10,679 nucleotides of DNA from JBOHSA01 sp050732995 (GTDB taxonomy: Bacteria; Gemmatimonadota; Gemmatimonadetes; Gemmatimonadales; GWC2-71-9): assembly GCA_050732995.1 (NCBI GenBank), contig JBOHSA010000234.1:1-10679 (forward strand), written 5' to 3'. The notes under the pieces are model-generated. The model was not told where the DNA came from, did not search any database, and saw only the letters and a program-made list of their open reading frames with translations. A program made the position numbers and the translations under genes. Within the stretch, counting starts at the first letter, position 1; each line of letters opens with the position of its first letter. Below are positions 1 through 5,782 of the stretch, in pieces.

Positions 1-64
1 CGCGCACGGCCTCGAGCAGCCGCAGCGCCGCCCGCCGCGCGGCGGTCGCGTCTCCCGCCCTAAT
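1..64 (-). CDS. possible 5' end of the next gene (partial; RsmB-like N terminus is only a guess)
   Basis: After the thiG stop, one minus-strand frame stays open to the window edge and reads DATAARRAALRLLEAVR, a basic, leucine-rich helix. No ATG, GTG or TTG precedes it in frame near the thiG end. The candidate starts are a rare ATT at 64-62 or a GTG at 7-5. Helices of the type ARRAALRLLEAV are common at the N terminus of RsmB/Sun-family 16S rRNA cytosine methyltransferases, which often lie near fmt. That is a family resemblance over fewer than 20 residues, so identity and start both remain open. The stretch could also simply be intergenic. Confidence 0.25.
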   Translation of the reverse strand, partial: MRAGDATAARRAALRLLEAVR

Positions 65-857
65 CCAGCATCCCTTCAGTGGGCGAGGACGGCATGGCCA
101 CCTCGCGCTTGGCCATGCGGCCCGCGAGAAACGCGGCCCGCCCCGCTTCGACCGCCAGGCGCATGGCGTGGCCCATCGCGACCGGGTCGCGCGCCGCGGC
201 GATCGCCGTGTTCATCAGGATGCCGTCCACGCCCTGCTCCATAGTGATGCACGCGTCGGACGCGGTGCCCACCCCCGCGTCCACCACGACCGGCACTCGG
301 AGCCGGCGCTTGATCGTCCGGACGCCGAACGGGTTGAGCAGGCCGAGCCCGCTGCCGATCGGCGACGCGAGCGGCATCACGGCCGCGGCGCCCGCGTCCT
401 CCAGCCGGAGCGCGGTGACCAGGTCCTCGTTGGTGTACGCAAGCACCTTGAACCCGTCCTTCACGAGGACCCGCGTCGCCTCGAGCAGGCCCTGGACGTC
501 GGGGAGCAGGGTTTCCTGGTCGCCGATCACCTCGAGCTTGACGAAGTCATTGAAACCGGCCGCGCGGCCCAGACGGGCGTAGCGGATGGCGTCTTCGGCC
601 GTAAAGCAGCCGGCGGTGTTGCCGAGCAGGAAGAACCGCTTCGGGTCGAGATGGTGCAGGATGCTCGTCTCGCGCGAGCGGTCGAGCTCCACGCGGCGGA
701 CGGCGACGGTGACGACCTCGGCGCCCGACGCCTCGAGCGCCCGGAGCATGCTCTCATGATCGGGATACTTGCCCGTTCCCACCAGGAGGCGGGACTGGAA
801 CGTCCGGCCCCCGATGACGAGGGGGATGTCCCGCGCGACGTCCACGGCGGCAGTCAT
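60..857 (-). CDS. thiG: thiazole synthase ThiG
   Basis: 265 residues, the usual ThiG length. ThiG forms the thiazole phosphate of thiamine from 1-deoxy-D-xylulose 5-phosphate, dehydroglycine (or iminoglycine) and the ThiS thiocarboxylate, in the cytoplasm. Visible marks are GTGKYP at residues 27-32, the Schiff-base lysine 107 in FVKLEVIGDQETLLPD, the loop MPLASPIGSGLG at 161-172, and VVDAGVGTASDA near 191-202, where the (beta/alpha)8 barrel binds phosphate. I chose the ATG at 857-855 over an upstream extension that would run through thiS. It starts the conserved domain and follows a GGAGG ribosome site 11 bases upstream. It lies 4 bases after thiS. ThiF and ThiH or ThiO, which complete the pathway, are not in this window. 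Confidence 0.96.
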   Translation of the reverse strand: MTAAVDVARDIPLVIGGRTFQSRLLVGTGKYPDHESMLRALEASGAEVVTVAVRRVELDRSRETSILHHLDPKRFFLLGNTAGCFTAEDAIRYARLGRAAGFNDFVKLEVIGDQETLLPDVQGLLEATRVLVKDGFKVLAYTNEDLVTALRLEDAGAAAVMPLASPIGSGLGLLNPFGVRTIKRRLRVPVVVDAGVGTASDACITMEQGVDGILMNTAIAAARDPVAMGHAMRLAVEAGRAAFLAGRMAKREVAMPSSPTEGMLD

Positions 858-861
858 GCGC

Positions 862-1074
862 TCACCCGCCTCCGACGAAGTGCACGAGCTCGATCGTGTC
901 GCCGGGAGCGACCCGCACGTCGCCCAGCGCCGGTCGGCGCACGATCGCGCGGTTGTGCTCGACGACCACGGCCCGCGGATCGAGCCGGAAGGTGGCGAGC
1001 AGATCGAGCAGCGTCGCTCCCGGTGACAGCGTTCTCCGTTGTCCGTTGACTGTGACGTCAATGGTTTCCGTCAT
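862..1074 (-). CDS. thiS: sulfur carrier protein ThiS
   Basis: 70 residues with the ubiquitin-like beta-grasp pattern of ThiS. It begins with a strand (TIDVTVNGQ), then a helix (TLLDLLATFRL), then VVVEHNRAIVRR and a final GDTIELVHFVGGG. The C-terminal Gly-Gly is what ThiF adenylates and converts to the thiocarboxylate that donates sulfur to ThiG. Here the tail has three glycines. The ATG at 1074-1072 lies inside the 3' end of the preceding gene, an overlap of 17 bases. Its last codons also carry the ribosome site of thiG. The order thiS then thiG is the usual one and supports both calls. Confidence 0.95.
   Translation of the reverse strand: MTETIDVTVNGQRRTLSPGATLLDLLATFRLDPRAVVVEHNRAIVRRPALGDVRVAPGDTIELVHFVGGG
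869..873 (-). promoter_or_regulatory. ribosome binding site of thiG within the thiS 3' end
   Basis: Read on the minus strand these bases are GGAGG, 11 bases before the thiG ATG. They form part of the glycine codons at the ThiS C terminus, so the same bases encode the required Gly-Gly tail and a Shine-Dalgarno site. This supports the thiG start at 857. Confidence 0.6.
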
Positions 1075-1684
1075 GACTCAGCTCCGTCAACATCGCGCGC
1101 GCGGCCGCGGCCGGCTCGGCCGCGTCCCACAGGGCGCGGATCGCCGCGACGCCGAACGCACCGGCCGCCCGTACATCGCGCGTCCGCTCGGGGGTCACTC
1201 CGCCGATCGCCACGACGGGCAGTCCCAATCCGGTGATCTCGCCGAGCCGCTCGAGGCCGAGCGGTTCGCGGTCGGGATGCGAGGCGGTCGCGAACACGGG
1301 CCCCACCAAAAGATAGTCGGCTCCCGCGGTCCGTGCGGCGGCGGCTTCGGCCAAGTCGTGCACCGACTTGCCGATCCACCACCGGGGGCCGAGCCGGCGG
1401 GCGTCTCCCACGGACAGACTGGACGCGGCCAGCTGGACGCCGATCGCCCCGGTCGCGAGGGCGATGTCGAGGCGGTCGTTGACGAAGAGACGGGCGGGCG
1501 GCCAGGCGGCCAGGCGGAGGGCCAACTCGCAGTGTTCGAGTCCGGAAAGGGCACGCCCCCTCGCGTGGAAGGCCAGCTGCTCCCCGCCACCCCGAGCCAG
1601 CTCGGCGGCGACCGCGTCGAGATCGGCGCGGCGGGCGATGCGCTCGTCGGTGATGGCGTGCAGGCGGGGGAGCAGCGGCCTCAC
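1058..1684 (-). CDS. thiE: thiamine phosphate synthase / TenI-family protein
   Basis: 208 residues with a TIM-barrel ThiE/TenI fold. Clear family segments are LHAITDE (8-14), LFVNDRLDIAL (66-76), GADYLLVGPVFAT (121-133) and VVAIGGVTPERTRDVRAAGAFGVA (157-180). ThiE joins thiazole phosphate and HMP pyrophosphate to make thiamine phosphate; TenI is a thiazole tautomerase. Two segments look more like TenI: GVQLAASSLSV (82-92), where ThiE usually has HxGQxD with a Mg-binding Asp, and IGKSVHDLAEA (104-114). The basic QLReK motif of ThiE is replaced by QLAFHARGR (36-44). However, the catalytic His of Bacillus TenI (GHVF) is Pro here (GPVF), as in ThiE. The GTG start at 1684-1682 overlaps the fmt stop in GTGA. 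The family is certain, ThiE versus TenI activity is not. Confidence 0.85.
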   Translation of the reverse strand: MRPLLPRLHAITDERIARRADLDAVAAELARGGGEQLAFHARGRALSGLEHCELALRLAAWPPARLFVNDRLDIALATGAIGVQLAASSLSVGDARRLGPRWWIGKSVHDLAEAAAARTAGADYLLVGPVFATASHPDREPLGLERLGEITGLGLPVVAIGGVTPERTRDVRAAGAFGVAAIRALWDAAEPAAAARAMLTELSHDGNH

Positions 1685-2604
1685 GTGAAGCGCTGACCGA
1701 CCCGGACTCCCCGACCGCGGACCCAGTCGGCCGTGGGCATGCGTGAGCCGCCCGCCGGTTGGACTTCGTCGACCTCAACGGCATCCGACCCTGCCGCGAT
1801 GAGCAATTGGCCGTTGGCCATCAGCACTTCGCCGGGGCCTCCTCGTCCGGGCCGCACCCGGGCGCCGAACAGCTTGACTTCCTTCCCGTCGAGCTCGGTC
1901 CAGGCGCCGGGTTTCGGATCGAGCCCGCGGATCGCACGCGCGACGACGTCGGGCGCCTCGGTCCAGTGGAGGCGGGCGAGCTCGCGCGTGAGCTTGGGCG
2001 CGTAGGTCGCCTGCGCGGCATCCTGGGGCCGGGGAGTCACCGCGCCCTGCTCCCACAAGGCCAGCGCCTCCACCAGGGCCTGGGCTCCGAGCTCCGCCAG
2101 CCGGGCGGACAACTCCCCCCCCGTTTCGTCGGGGGCGATGGGCTCCGCGAGCTGGAGCAGGACGGGTCCGGAATCGAGCCCCTCGTCCAGCTGGAGGATG
2201 GTGACGCCGGTCGTCTCGAGGCCGTGCAGGATGGCCCATTCGACCGGCGCGGCGCCGCGCAGGGCCGGCAAGAGCGACGGGTGCACGTTCACCAGGCCGC
2301 GGGCCGGCAAGGCGAGCAGTTCGGGCCGGAGCAGGTGGCCATAGGCCACGACGACCCCCACGTCCGGAGCGTAGCTCTTGAGCGTCCGGAGAAACTCCTC
2401 GCCGGTCGGGCGTTCGGGCTGGAGCACGGGAATGCCCTCGGCCACGGCCACGGTTTTCACGGGCGGGGGAACGGTGGTGGAGCGGGACCGGCCCTGTGGC
2501 CGGTCGGGTCGTGTGACGACCGCGCTGACGTCGAATCCCTCGCCCAGCAGGGCGCGCAGCGAGGGGACGGCGAACTCGGGCGTGCCGAAGAAGACGACGC
2601 GCAC
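1681..2604 (-). CDS. fmt: methionyl-tRNA formyltransferase
   Basis: 307 residues. The enzyme formylates initiator Met-tRNA using 10-formyltetrahydrofolate. The N-terminal Rossmann domain opens with MRVVFFGTPEFAVPSL. Asn106 and His108 in GLVNVHPSLLP are the formyl-transfer residues, followed by ALRGAAPVEWAI and Asp144 in LDEGLDSGPV. The C-terminal OB-like tRNA-binding domain follows, with AIRGLDPKPGAW (224-235) and LFGARV. The reading frame is open upstream into def, but the conserved start is the GTG at 2604-2602, which shares one base with the def stop (TAGTG). The stop overlaps the next gene in GTGA. The def-fmt pairing is classic, since Def removes the formyl group that Fmt adds. Confidence 0.96.
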   Translation of the reverse strand: MRVVFFGTPEFAVPSLRALLGEGFDVSAVVTRPDRPQGRSRSTTVPPPVKTVAVAEGIPVLQPERPTGEEFLRTLKSYAPDVGVVVAYGHLLRPELLALPARGLVNVHPSLLPALRGAAPVEWAILHGLETTGVTILQLDEGLDSGPVLLQLAEPIAPDETGGELSARLAELGAQALVEALALWEQGAVTPRPQDAAQATYAPKLTRELARLHWTEAPDVVARAIRGLDPKPGAWTELDGKEVKLFGARVRPGRGGPGEVLMANGQLLIAAGSDAVEVDEVQPAGGSRMPTADWVRGRGVRVGQRFT

Positions 2605-3149
2605 TACAACTCGCCCGCCAGCTCCGGCGTCACCTCCTTGAGATAGCCGGATTTGCCCTTGCGGGCCTTCTTCCATTTGGCGAGGAGCAGCCCGCGCTTC
2701 ACGGCGCTGACGTGGTCCAGAAAGAGCACGCCGTCGAGGTGGTCGATTTCGTGTTGAATGGCGCGCGCCTTGTACCCCGAGGCGGCGACGCGATACGGCC
2801 GGCCGTCGCGGTCCAGGGCCTCGAGCGTCACCGTCCGGGGGCGGGCGACGTCGCCGAAGAGGTCGGGGATGGAGAGGCACCCCTCCTCGGCCGTTTCGAT
2901 CTCCGCCCCGCGCGCCACGATCGTGGGATTGATCAGCACGAGCAGCGGGGAGTCGTCGCCCACGTCGACGACGGCGACGCGGCGGGCCACGCCGACCTGG
3001 TTGGCGGCGAGGCCGACACCCCGCGCGGCGTGCATGGTCTCAAACAGGTCGTCCACCAGCTCCCGCACCGCCTCGTCCACGCCCGCGACCGGAGCCGCCC
3101 GCTGGCGCAGCAGCGGCGAGCCGAGCAGGTGGAGCTTGCGCACCGTCAC
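2604..3149 (-). CDS. def: peptide deformylase
   Basis: 181 residues. It removes the N-formyl group from nascent proteins. All three metal-site motifs are present: GVGLAANQVG at 44-53, EEGCLSIP at 88-95 with the ligand Cys91, and QHEIDHLDG at 132-140 with His133, Glu134 and His137. After the catalytic domain comes a basic tail (AKWKKARKGKSGYLKEV), a common feature that may lie near the ribosome exit. The GTG start at 3149-3147 forms a GTGA overlap with the yajC stop. A second GTG two codons later is possible. Confidence 0.96.
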   Translation of the reverse strand: MTVRKLHLLGSPLLRQRAAPVAGVDEAVRELVDDLFETMHAARGVGLAANQVGVARRVAVVDVGDDSPLLVLINPTIVARGAEIETAEEGCLSIPDLFGDVARPRTVTLEALDRDGRPYRVAASGYKARAIQHEIDHLDGVLFLDHVSAVKRGLLLAKWKKARKGKSGYLKEVTPELAGEL

Positions 3150-3499
3150 TTGGTCTTGACCTCCACCTTCATGTCCGTCGGCGCGCTGCGGTTCGTGATA
3201 TTGGCGATGCCGCTCCGCAGCACCACGAGCCGGGACTCTCCGCTCCGCACCGTGACCTGGTCGTCCTTCAAGTGGATCACCTCGCCCACGATCCCGCCGG
3301 AGGTGACCACCTGGTCGCCCTTTTGCAGCGAGGCGAGCAGCTGCTTGTGTTGCGCCTGCTGCCGGCGTTGCGGCCGGATCAGGAGGAAGTAGAAGATGCC
3401 GACGAACAGGCCGATCTGGAGGAGAAAGACGAGGAGCCCCGGGCCGCCCTGCTGGCCGGAGGCGAAGAGCGTAAGCGCGTGCAGGCCGTGCGTGGTCAT
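3146..3499 (-). CDS. yajC: preprotein translocase subunit YajC
   Basis: 117 residues, the usual size. It has a short N-terminal tail, one membrane segment at about residues 21-41 (LLVFLLQIGLFVGIFYFLLI), then RPQRRQQAQHKQLLASLQKGDQVVTSGGIVGEV, the YajC signature. The rest is a small cytoplasmic beta domain ending in a charged tail. YajC associates with SecDF and the Sec holotranslocon. The ATG at 3499-3497 overlaps the tgt stop in ATGA, which sets the start against a much longer open frame that runs back through tgt. The tgt-yajC order is widespread, but here def follows instead of secD and secF. Confidence 0.94.
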   Translation of the reverse strand: MTTHGLHALTLFASGQQGGPGLLVFLLQIGLFVGIFYFLLIRPQRRQQAQHKQLLASLQKGDQVVTSGGIVGEVIHLKDDQVTVRSGESRLVVLRSGIANITNRSAPTDMKVEVKTK

Positions 3500-4677
3500 G
3501 CGGCTCCCGGGTTGGTGTAGCGGTGCCGCCAGTCGGCGGCCCAGCGGGTCAACTCGTTCCGGCGAATCGCCTCCCGCAGCGCTCGGGCGAGCCGGATGAG
3601 GAACCGGACGTTGTGCAGCGACAGGAGCCGGAGCCCGAGCAGCTCCTCGGCCAGGAACAGGTGCCGCAGGTAGCCGCGCGAGAACGTCGTGCAGGTCTCG
3701 CAGTCGCAGGCGGGGTCGAGCGGCCGGTCGTCCTCGCGGAACGCGGCGTTGCGGATGTTCAGCGGGCCGTCGGGCGTGAACGCGGAGCCGTTGCGGCCGT
3801 TGCGCGTCGGCGCGACGCAATCGAACAGATCCATACCGCGCTCCACGGCCGCCACCAGATCCTCCGGAAACCCCACGCCCATAAGATAACGGGGGAGCTC
3901 CGGGGACAGCCGGGGCTCGAGCGCTTCGATGATCTCATACAGCGCGGGCTTGGACTCGCCGACGGAGAGGCCGCCCAGGGCGAGTCCGGTCCACGCCCCC
4001 AGCGCCAGCGTCCGGTCCAGGGCCTCGAGCCGCAGCGCCCGGTTGGTACCGCCCTGGAGGATGGGCCATAACGTCTGACGGTCAGGCGGTCGGGCGGCCG
4101 GTCGGTCGGCGCCCGTGACCGCCGGACCGCCTGACCGACCGTCCGCCAGCTCCCGATGCCGCCGGGCGCACCGGTCCAACCATCGGACCGTTCGCTCCAT
4201 GGCGTCGCGCGCGGTCGCTTCGTCCGCCCCGCCCGCCACGACGTGATCGAACGCCATGACGATGTCGGCGCCGAGTGTCCACTGGATCTCGATGGCCCGC
4301 TCGGGGGTGAGCCGGCGCCGCCCGCCGTCCACGTGGCTGGTGAACTCCACGCCGTCCTCCTCCACGCGGCGAAAGCCTGCGAGCGAGAAGACCTGGAAGC
4401 CCCCCGAATCAGTCAGCAGGGGGCCGTCCCACGCCATGAAGCGGTGCAAGCCGCCGAGGGTCGCCACGACGCCCTCGCCCGGACGCACGTGGAGGTGGTA
4501 GGTGTTGGCGAGCACCATCTCGGCCCCGACGGCTGTGAGGTCGGCCGGACTCAGCGCGCGGACTGTGCCCTGCGTGCCCACCGGCATGAAGCACGGTGTC
4601 TCCACGACGCCGTGCGGGAGCGTGAGGGTGCCGGCGCGCGCCGCGCCGGACGTGGCGGCGAGGGTGAACTCGAACAT
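3496..4677 (-). CDS. tgt: tRNA-guanine(34) transglycosylase (with extra ~20-residue insert)
   Basis: 393 residues from the ATG at 4677-4675 (394 from the GTG one codon earlier, which overlaps the queA stop as GTGA). The enzyme swaps guanine 34 for preQ1 in tRNAs with GUN anticodons. Counting from the GTG: LLTDSGGFQVFSL at 88-100 with the active-site Asp91, FDHV at 144-147, WPILQGG at 205-211, GGLSVGE at 236-242, the nucleophile Asp287 in LFDCVAPTRNGRNG, and the zinc site CDCETC at 325-330 with a His near 356. Residues of about 180-201, rich in Gly, Arg and Pro, lie between RRHRELA and QTLWPILQGG. I know of no counterpart there in familiar Tgt proteins, and a DNA palindrome encodes them. Key residues are intact, so it is probably active. 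Confidence 0.96.
   Translation of the reverse strand: MFEFTLAATSGAARAGTLTLPHGVVETPCFMPVGTQGTVRALSPADLTAVGAEMVLANTYHLHVRPGEGVVATLGGLHRFMAWDGPLLTDSGGFQVFSLAGFRRVEEDGVEFTSHVDGGRRRLTPERAIEIQWTLGADIVMAFDHVVAGGADEATARDAMERTVRWLDRCARRHRELADGRSGGPAVTGADRPAARPPDRQTLWPILQGGTNRALRLEALDRTLALGAWTGLALGGLSVGESKPALYEIIEALEPRLSPELPRYLMGVGFPEDLVAAVERGMDLFDCVAPTRNGRNGSAFTPDGPLNIRNAAFREDDRPLDPACDCETCTTFSRGYLRHLFLAEELLGLRLLSLHNVRFLIRLARALREAIRRNELTRWAADWRHRYTNPGAA
4079..4137. repeat. palindromic octamer-repeat element inside tgt
   Basis: The 13 bases at 4079-4091 (CGGTCAGGCGGTC) are the exact reverse complement of 4125-4137. After one mismatch, 4093-4097 pairs with 4119-4123, giving a stem of about 19 positions around a loop of about 21 bases. 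Each arm is built of 8-base steps: units starting at 4079, 4087, 4095 and 4103 all open with CGG, and units at 4119, 4127 and 4135 open with CCG. A period of 8 does not follow codon phase, so protein constraint does not explain it. It coincides with the Tgt insert at about residues 182-201. The likely reading is an inserted repeat that kept the frame. Confidence 0.7.
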
Positions 4678-5702
4678 CACACGATGGCCATCGCATCGCC
4701 GTAGCTGTAGAAGCGATATGCCTCGCGCACGGCCTCGCGGTATGCCGCCATCACCGCCTCGAACCCCCCGAACGCGCAGACCAGCATGAGCAACGTGGAG
4801 CGGGGAAGGTGGAAGTTCGTGAGCAGCCTGTCCACCGCGCGGAACTTATAGGGCGGATAGACGAAGAGCCTGGTCTCGCCCGTGCCTGGGCGGATCCGCC
4901 CGCGTTCGTCCGCCACGCTCTCGAGCGCCCGGACGACCGTCGTTCCCACCGCCCACACCCCGCCCCCCATGCCTTTCCGCTCGTTGATGATCTGTGCCGT
5001 CTGTTCCGGTATCACGTACGGCTCGGCGTGCATCGGGTGGGCCGCGAGGTCGTCCGTCTCGACGGGCTTGAACGTGCCGGGGCCGATGTGCAGGTCCAGG
5101 GTCACGAGGGCGACGCCGTTGGCCCGCAGCGCCTCCAGGATCGCGGGCGTGAAATGCAGGCCGGCCGTCGGGGCCGCGACGCTGCCGTCGTGCGCCGCGT
5201 ACACGGTCTGGTAGCGCTCCCGGTCCACCGGCGTCGGGGGCCGGCGGATGTAGGGGGGCAGCGGGACCTCGCCGTATCGGGCGATGGTGCCCCGCGCGTC
5301 CAGCTGCCCCACGAAGCGCACGCGCCGGAGCCCACCGCCCAGGGCCTCCAGGATCTCCACCGAGCTGTCGGCGCCGAACGTCACGCGGCGCCCCGGCTTG
5401 AGCTTGCCGCCCGGATGGCCCATGGCCAGCCAGATGCCATCCTCGAGCTCACGCACCAGGAGCAGCTCGGCATCGGATCCCGTTGTGCGTTTGCCGCGCA
5501 ATCGAGCGGGGATGACGCGGGAAGCGTTCAGCACGAGCACGTCCGTGGGCGCGACCAGCTCGACGAGGTCGCGAAAGCCGCCATGCCGAATGGCCCCGGC
5601 CGAACGCTCGAGGACGAGCAGCCGGCTCGCGGCCCGATCCGGGAGCGGGTGCTGGGCAATGAGGCTCGGGGGGAGATCGTACTCGAAGTCTGAAGCGTGC
5701 AT
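4677..5702 (-). CDS. queA: S-adenosylmethionine:tRNA ribosyltransferase-isomerase QueA
   Basis: 341 residues, normal length. QueA transfers and rearranges the ribosyl group of AdoMet onto preQ1 in tRNA to give epoxyqueuosine, the step after Tgt. Recognised segments are the start MHASDFEYDLPPSLIAQHPL, VLNASRVIPARLRGKR (57-72), SVAAPTAGLHFT (174-185), HIGPGTFKPV (205-214), MHAEPY (224-229), AVGTTVVRALES (251-262), LLTNFHLPRSTLLMLVCAFGG (293-313) and a final YSYGDAM. The N terminus fixes the ATG at 5702-5700. No Shine-Dalgarno sequence stands before it; instead a repeat hairpin ends three bases upstream. The stop overlaps the tgt start region. Confidence 0.97.
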   Translation of the reverse strand: MHASDFEYDLPPSLIAQHPLPDRAASRLLVLERSAGAIRHGGFRDLVELVAPTDVLVLNASRVIPARLRGKRTTGSDAELLLVRELEDGIWLAMGHPGGKLKPGRRVTFGADSSVEILEALGGGLRRVRFVGQLDARGTIARYGEVPLPPYIRRPPTPVDRERYQTVYAAHDGSVAAPTAGLHFTPAILEALRANGVALVTLDLHIGPGTFKPVETDDLAAHPMHAEPYVIPEQTAQIINERKGMGGGVWAVGTTVVRALESVADERGRIRPGTGETRLFVYPPYKFRAVDRLLTNFHLPRSTLLMLVCAFGGFEAVMAAYREAVREAYRFYSYGDAMAIV

Positions 5703-5705
5703 GAG

Positions 5706-5779
5706 GGAACGCGGAAGTCGGAAGGCGGAACACGGAACCCTGCGACTCCTGTCAGTTCCGGGTTCCGACTGCGCGTTCC
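5706..5779. repeat. inverted heptamer-repeat element between ruvB and queA
   Basis: On the plus strand 5706-5740 is five uninterrupted 7-base units of pattern GGAANNC, with NN equal to CG, GT, GG, CA and CC. The right part, 5753-5779, carries the same units inverted: NNGTTCC-like units at 5753-5759, 5760-5766 and 5773-5779, with a degenerate 6-base unit between. The outer arms 5706-5723 and 5763-5779 pair except near one missing base and one mismatch, and CGGAAC (5733-5738) pairs with GTTCCG (5755-5760). The element fills almost all of the only real intergenic gap in the window. No T run follows either arm, so it is not a standard terminator. It resembles other short-unit repeat families in style, but I cannot name one. 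Confidence 0.75.
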
Positions 5780-5782
5780 GCG

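Noticed and set aside
858..1061. N-terminal extension of ThiG across thiS
   Set aside because: The extra 68 residues are Ser/Cys/Arg-rich shadow sequence. The ATG at 857 has a ribosome site and begins the conserved domain.
1498..1517. Two and a half copies of the octamer GCGGCCAG within thiE
   Set aside because: It has the same period as the tgt element, but it is short, not inverted, and encodes a stretch (LRLAAWPPAR) of normal length for the family. It could be chance in GC-rich coding DNA.
2605..2880. N-terminal extension of fmt through def
   Set aside because: The frame is open, but the added residues are Arg/Pro-rich shadow sequence of def. Family alignment places the start at MRVVFFGTPEF, and the GTG overlaps the def stop.
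5706..5779. Intrinsic transcription terminator after ruvB
   Set aside because: The hairpin is long, but no U-rich tract follows on either strand, and its unit structure is better explained as a repeat element.
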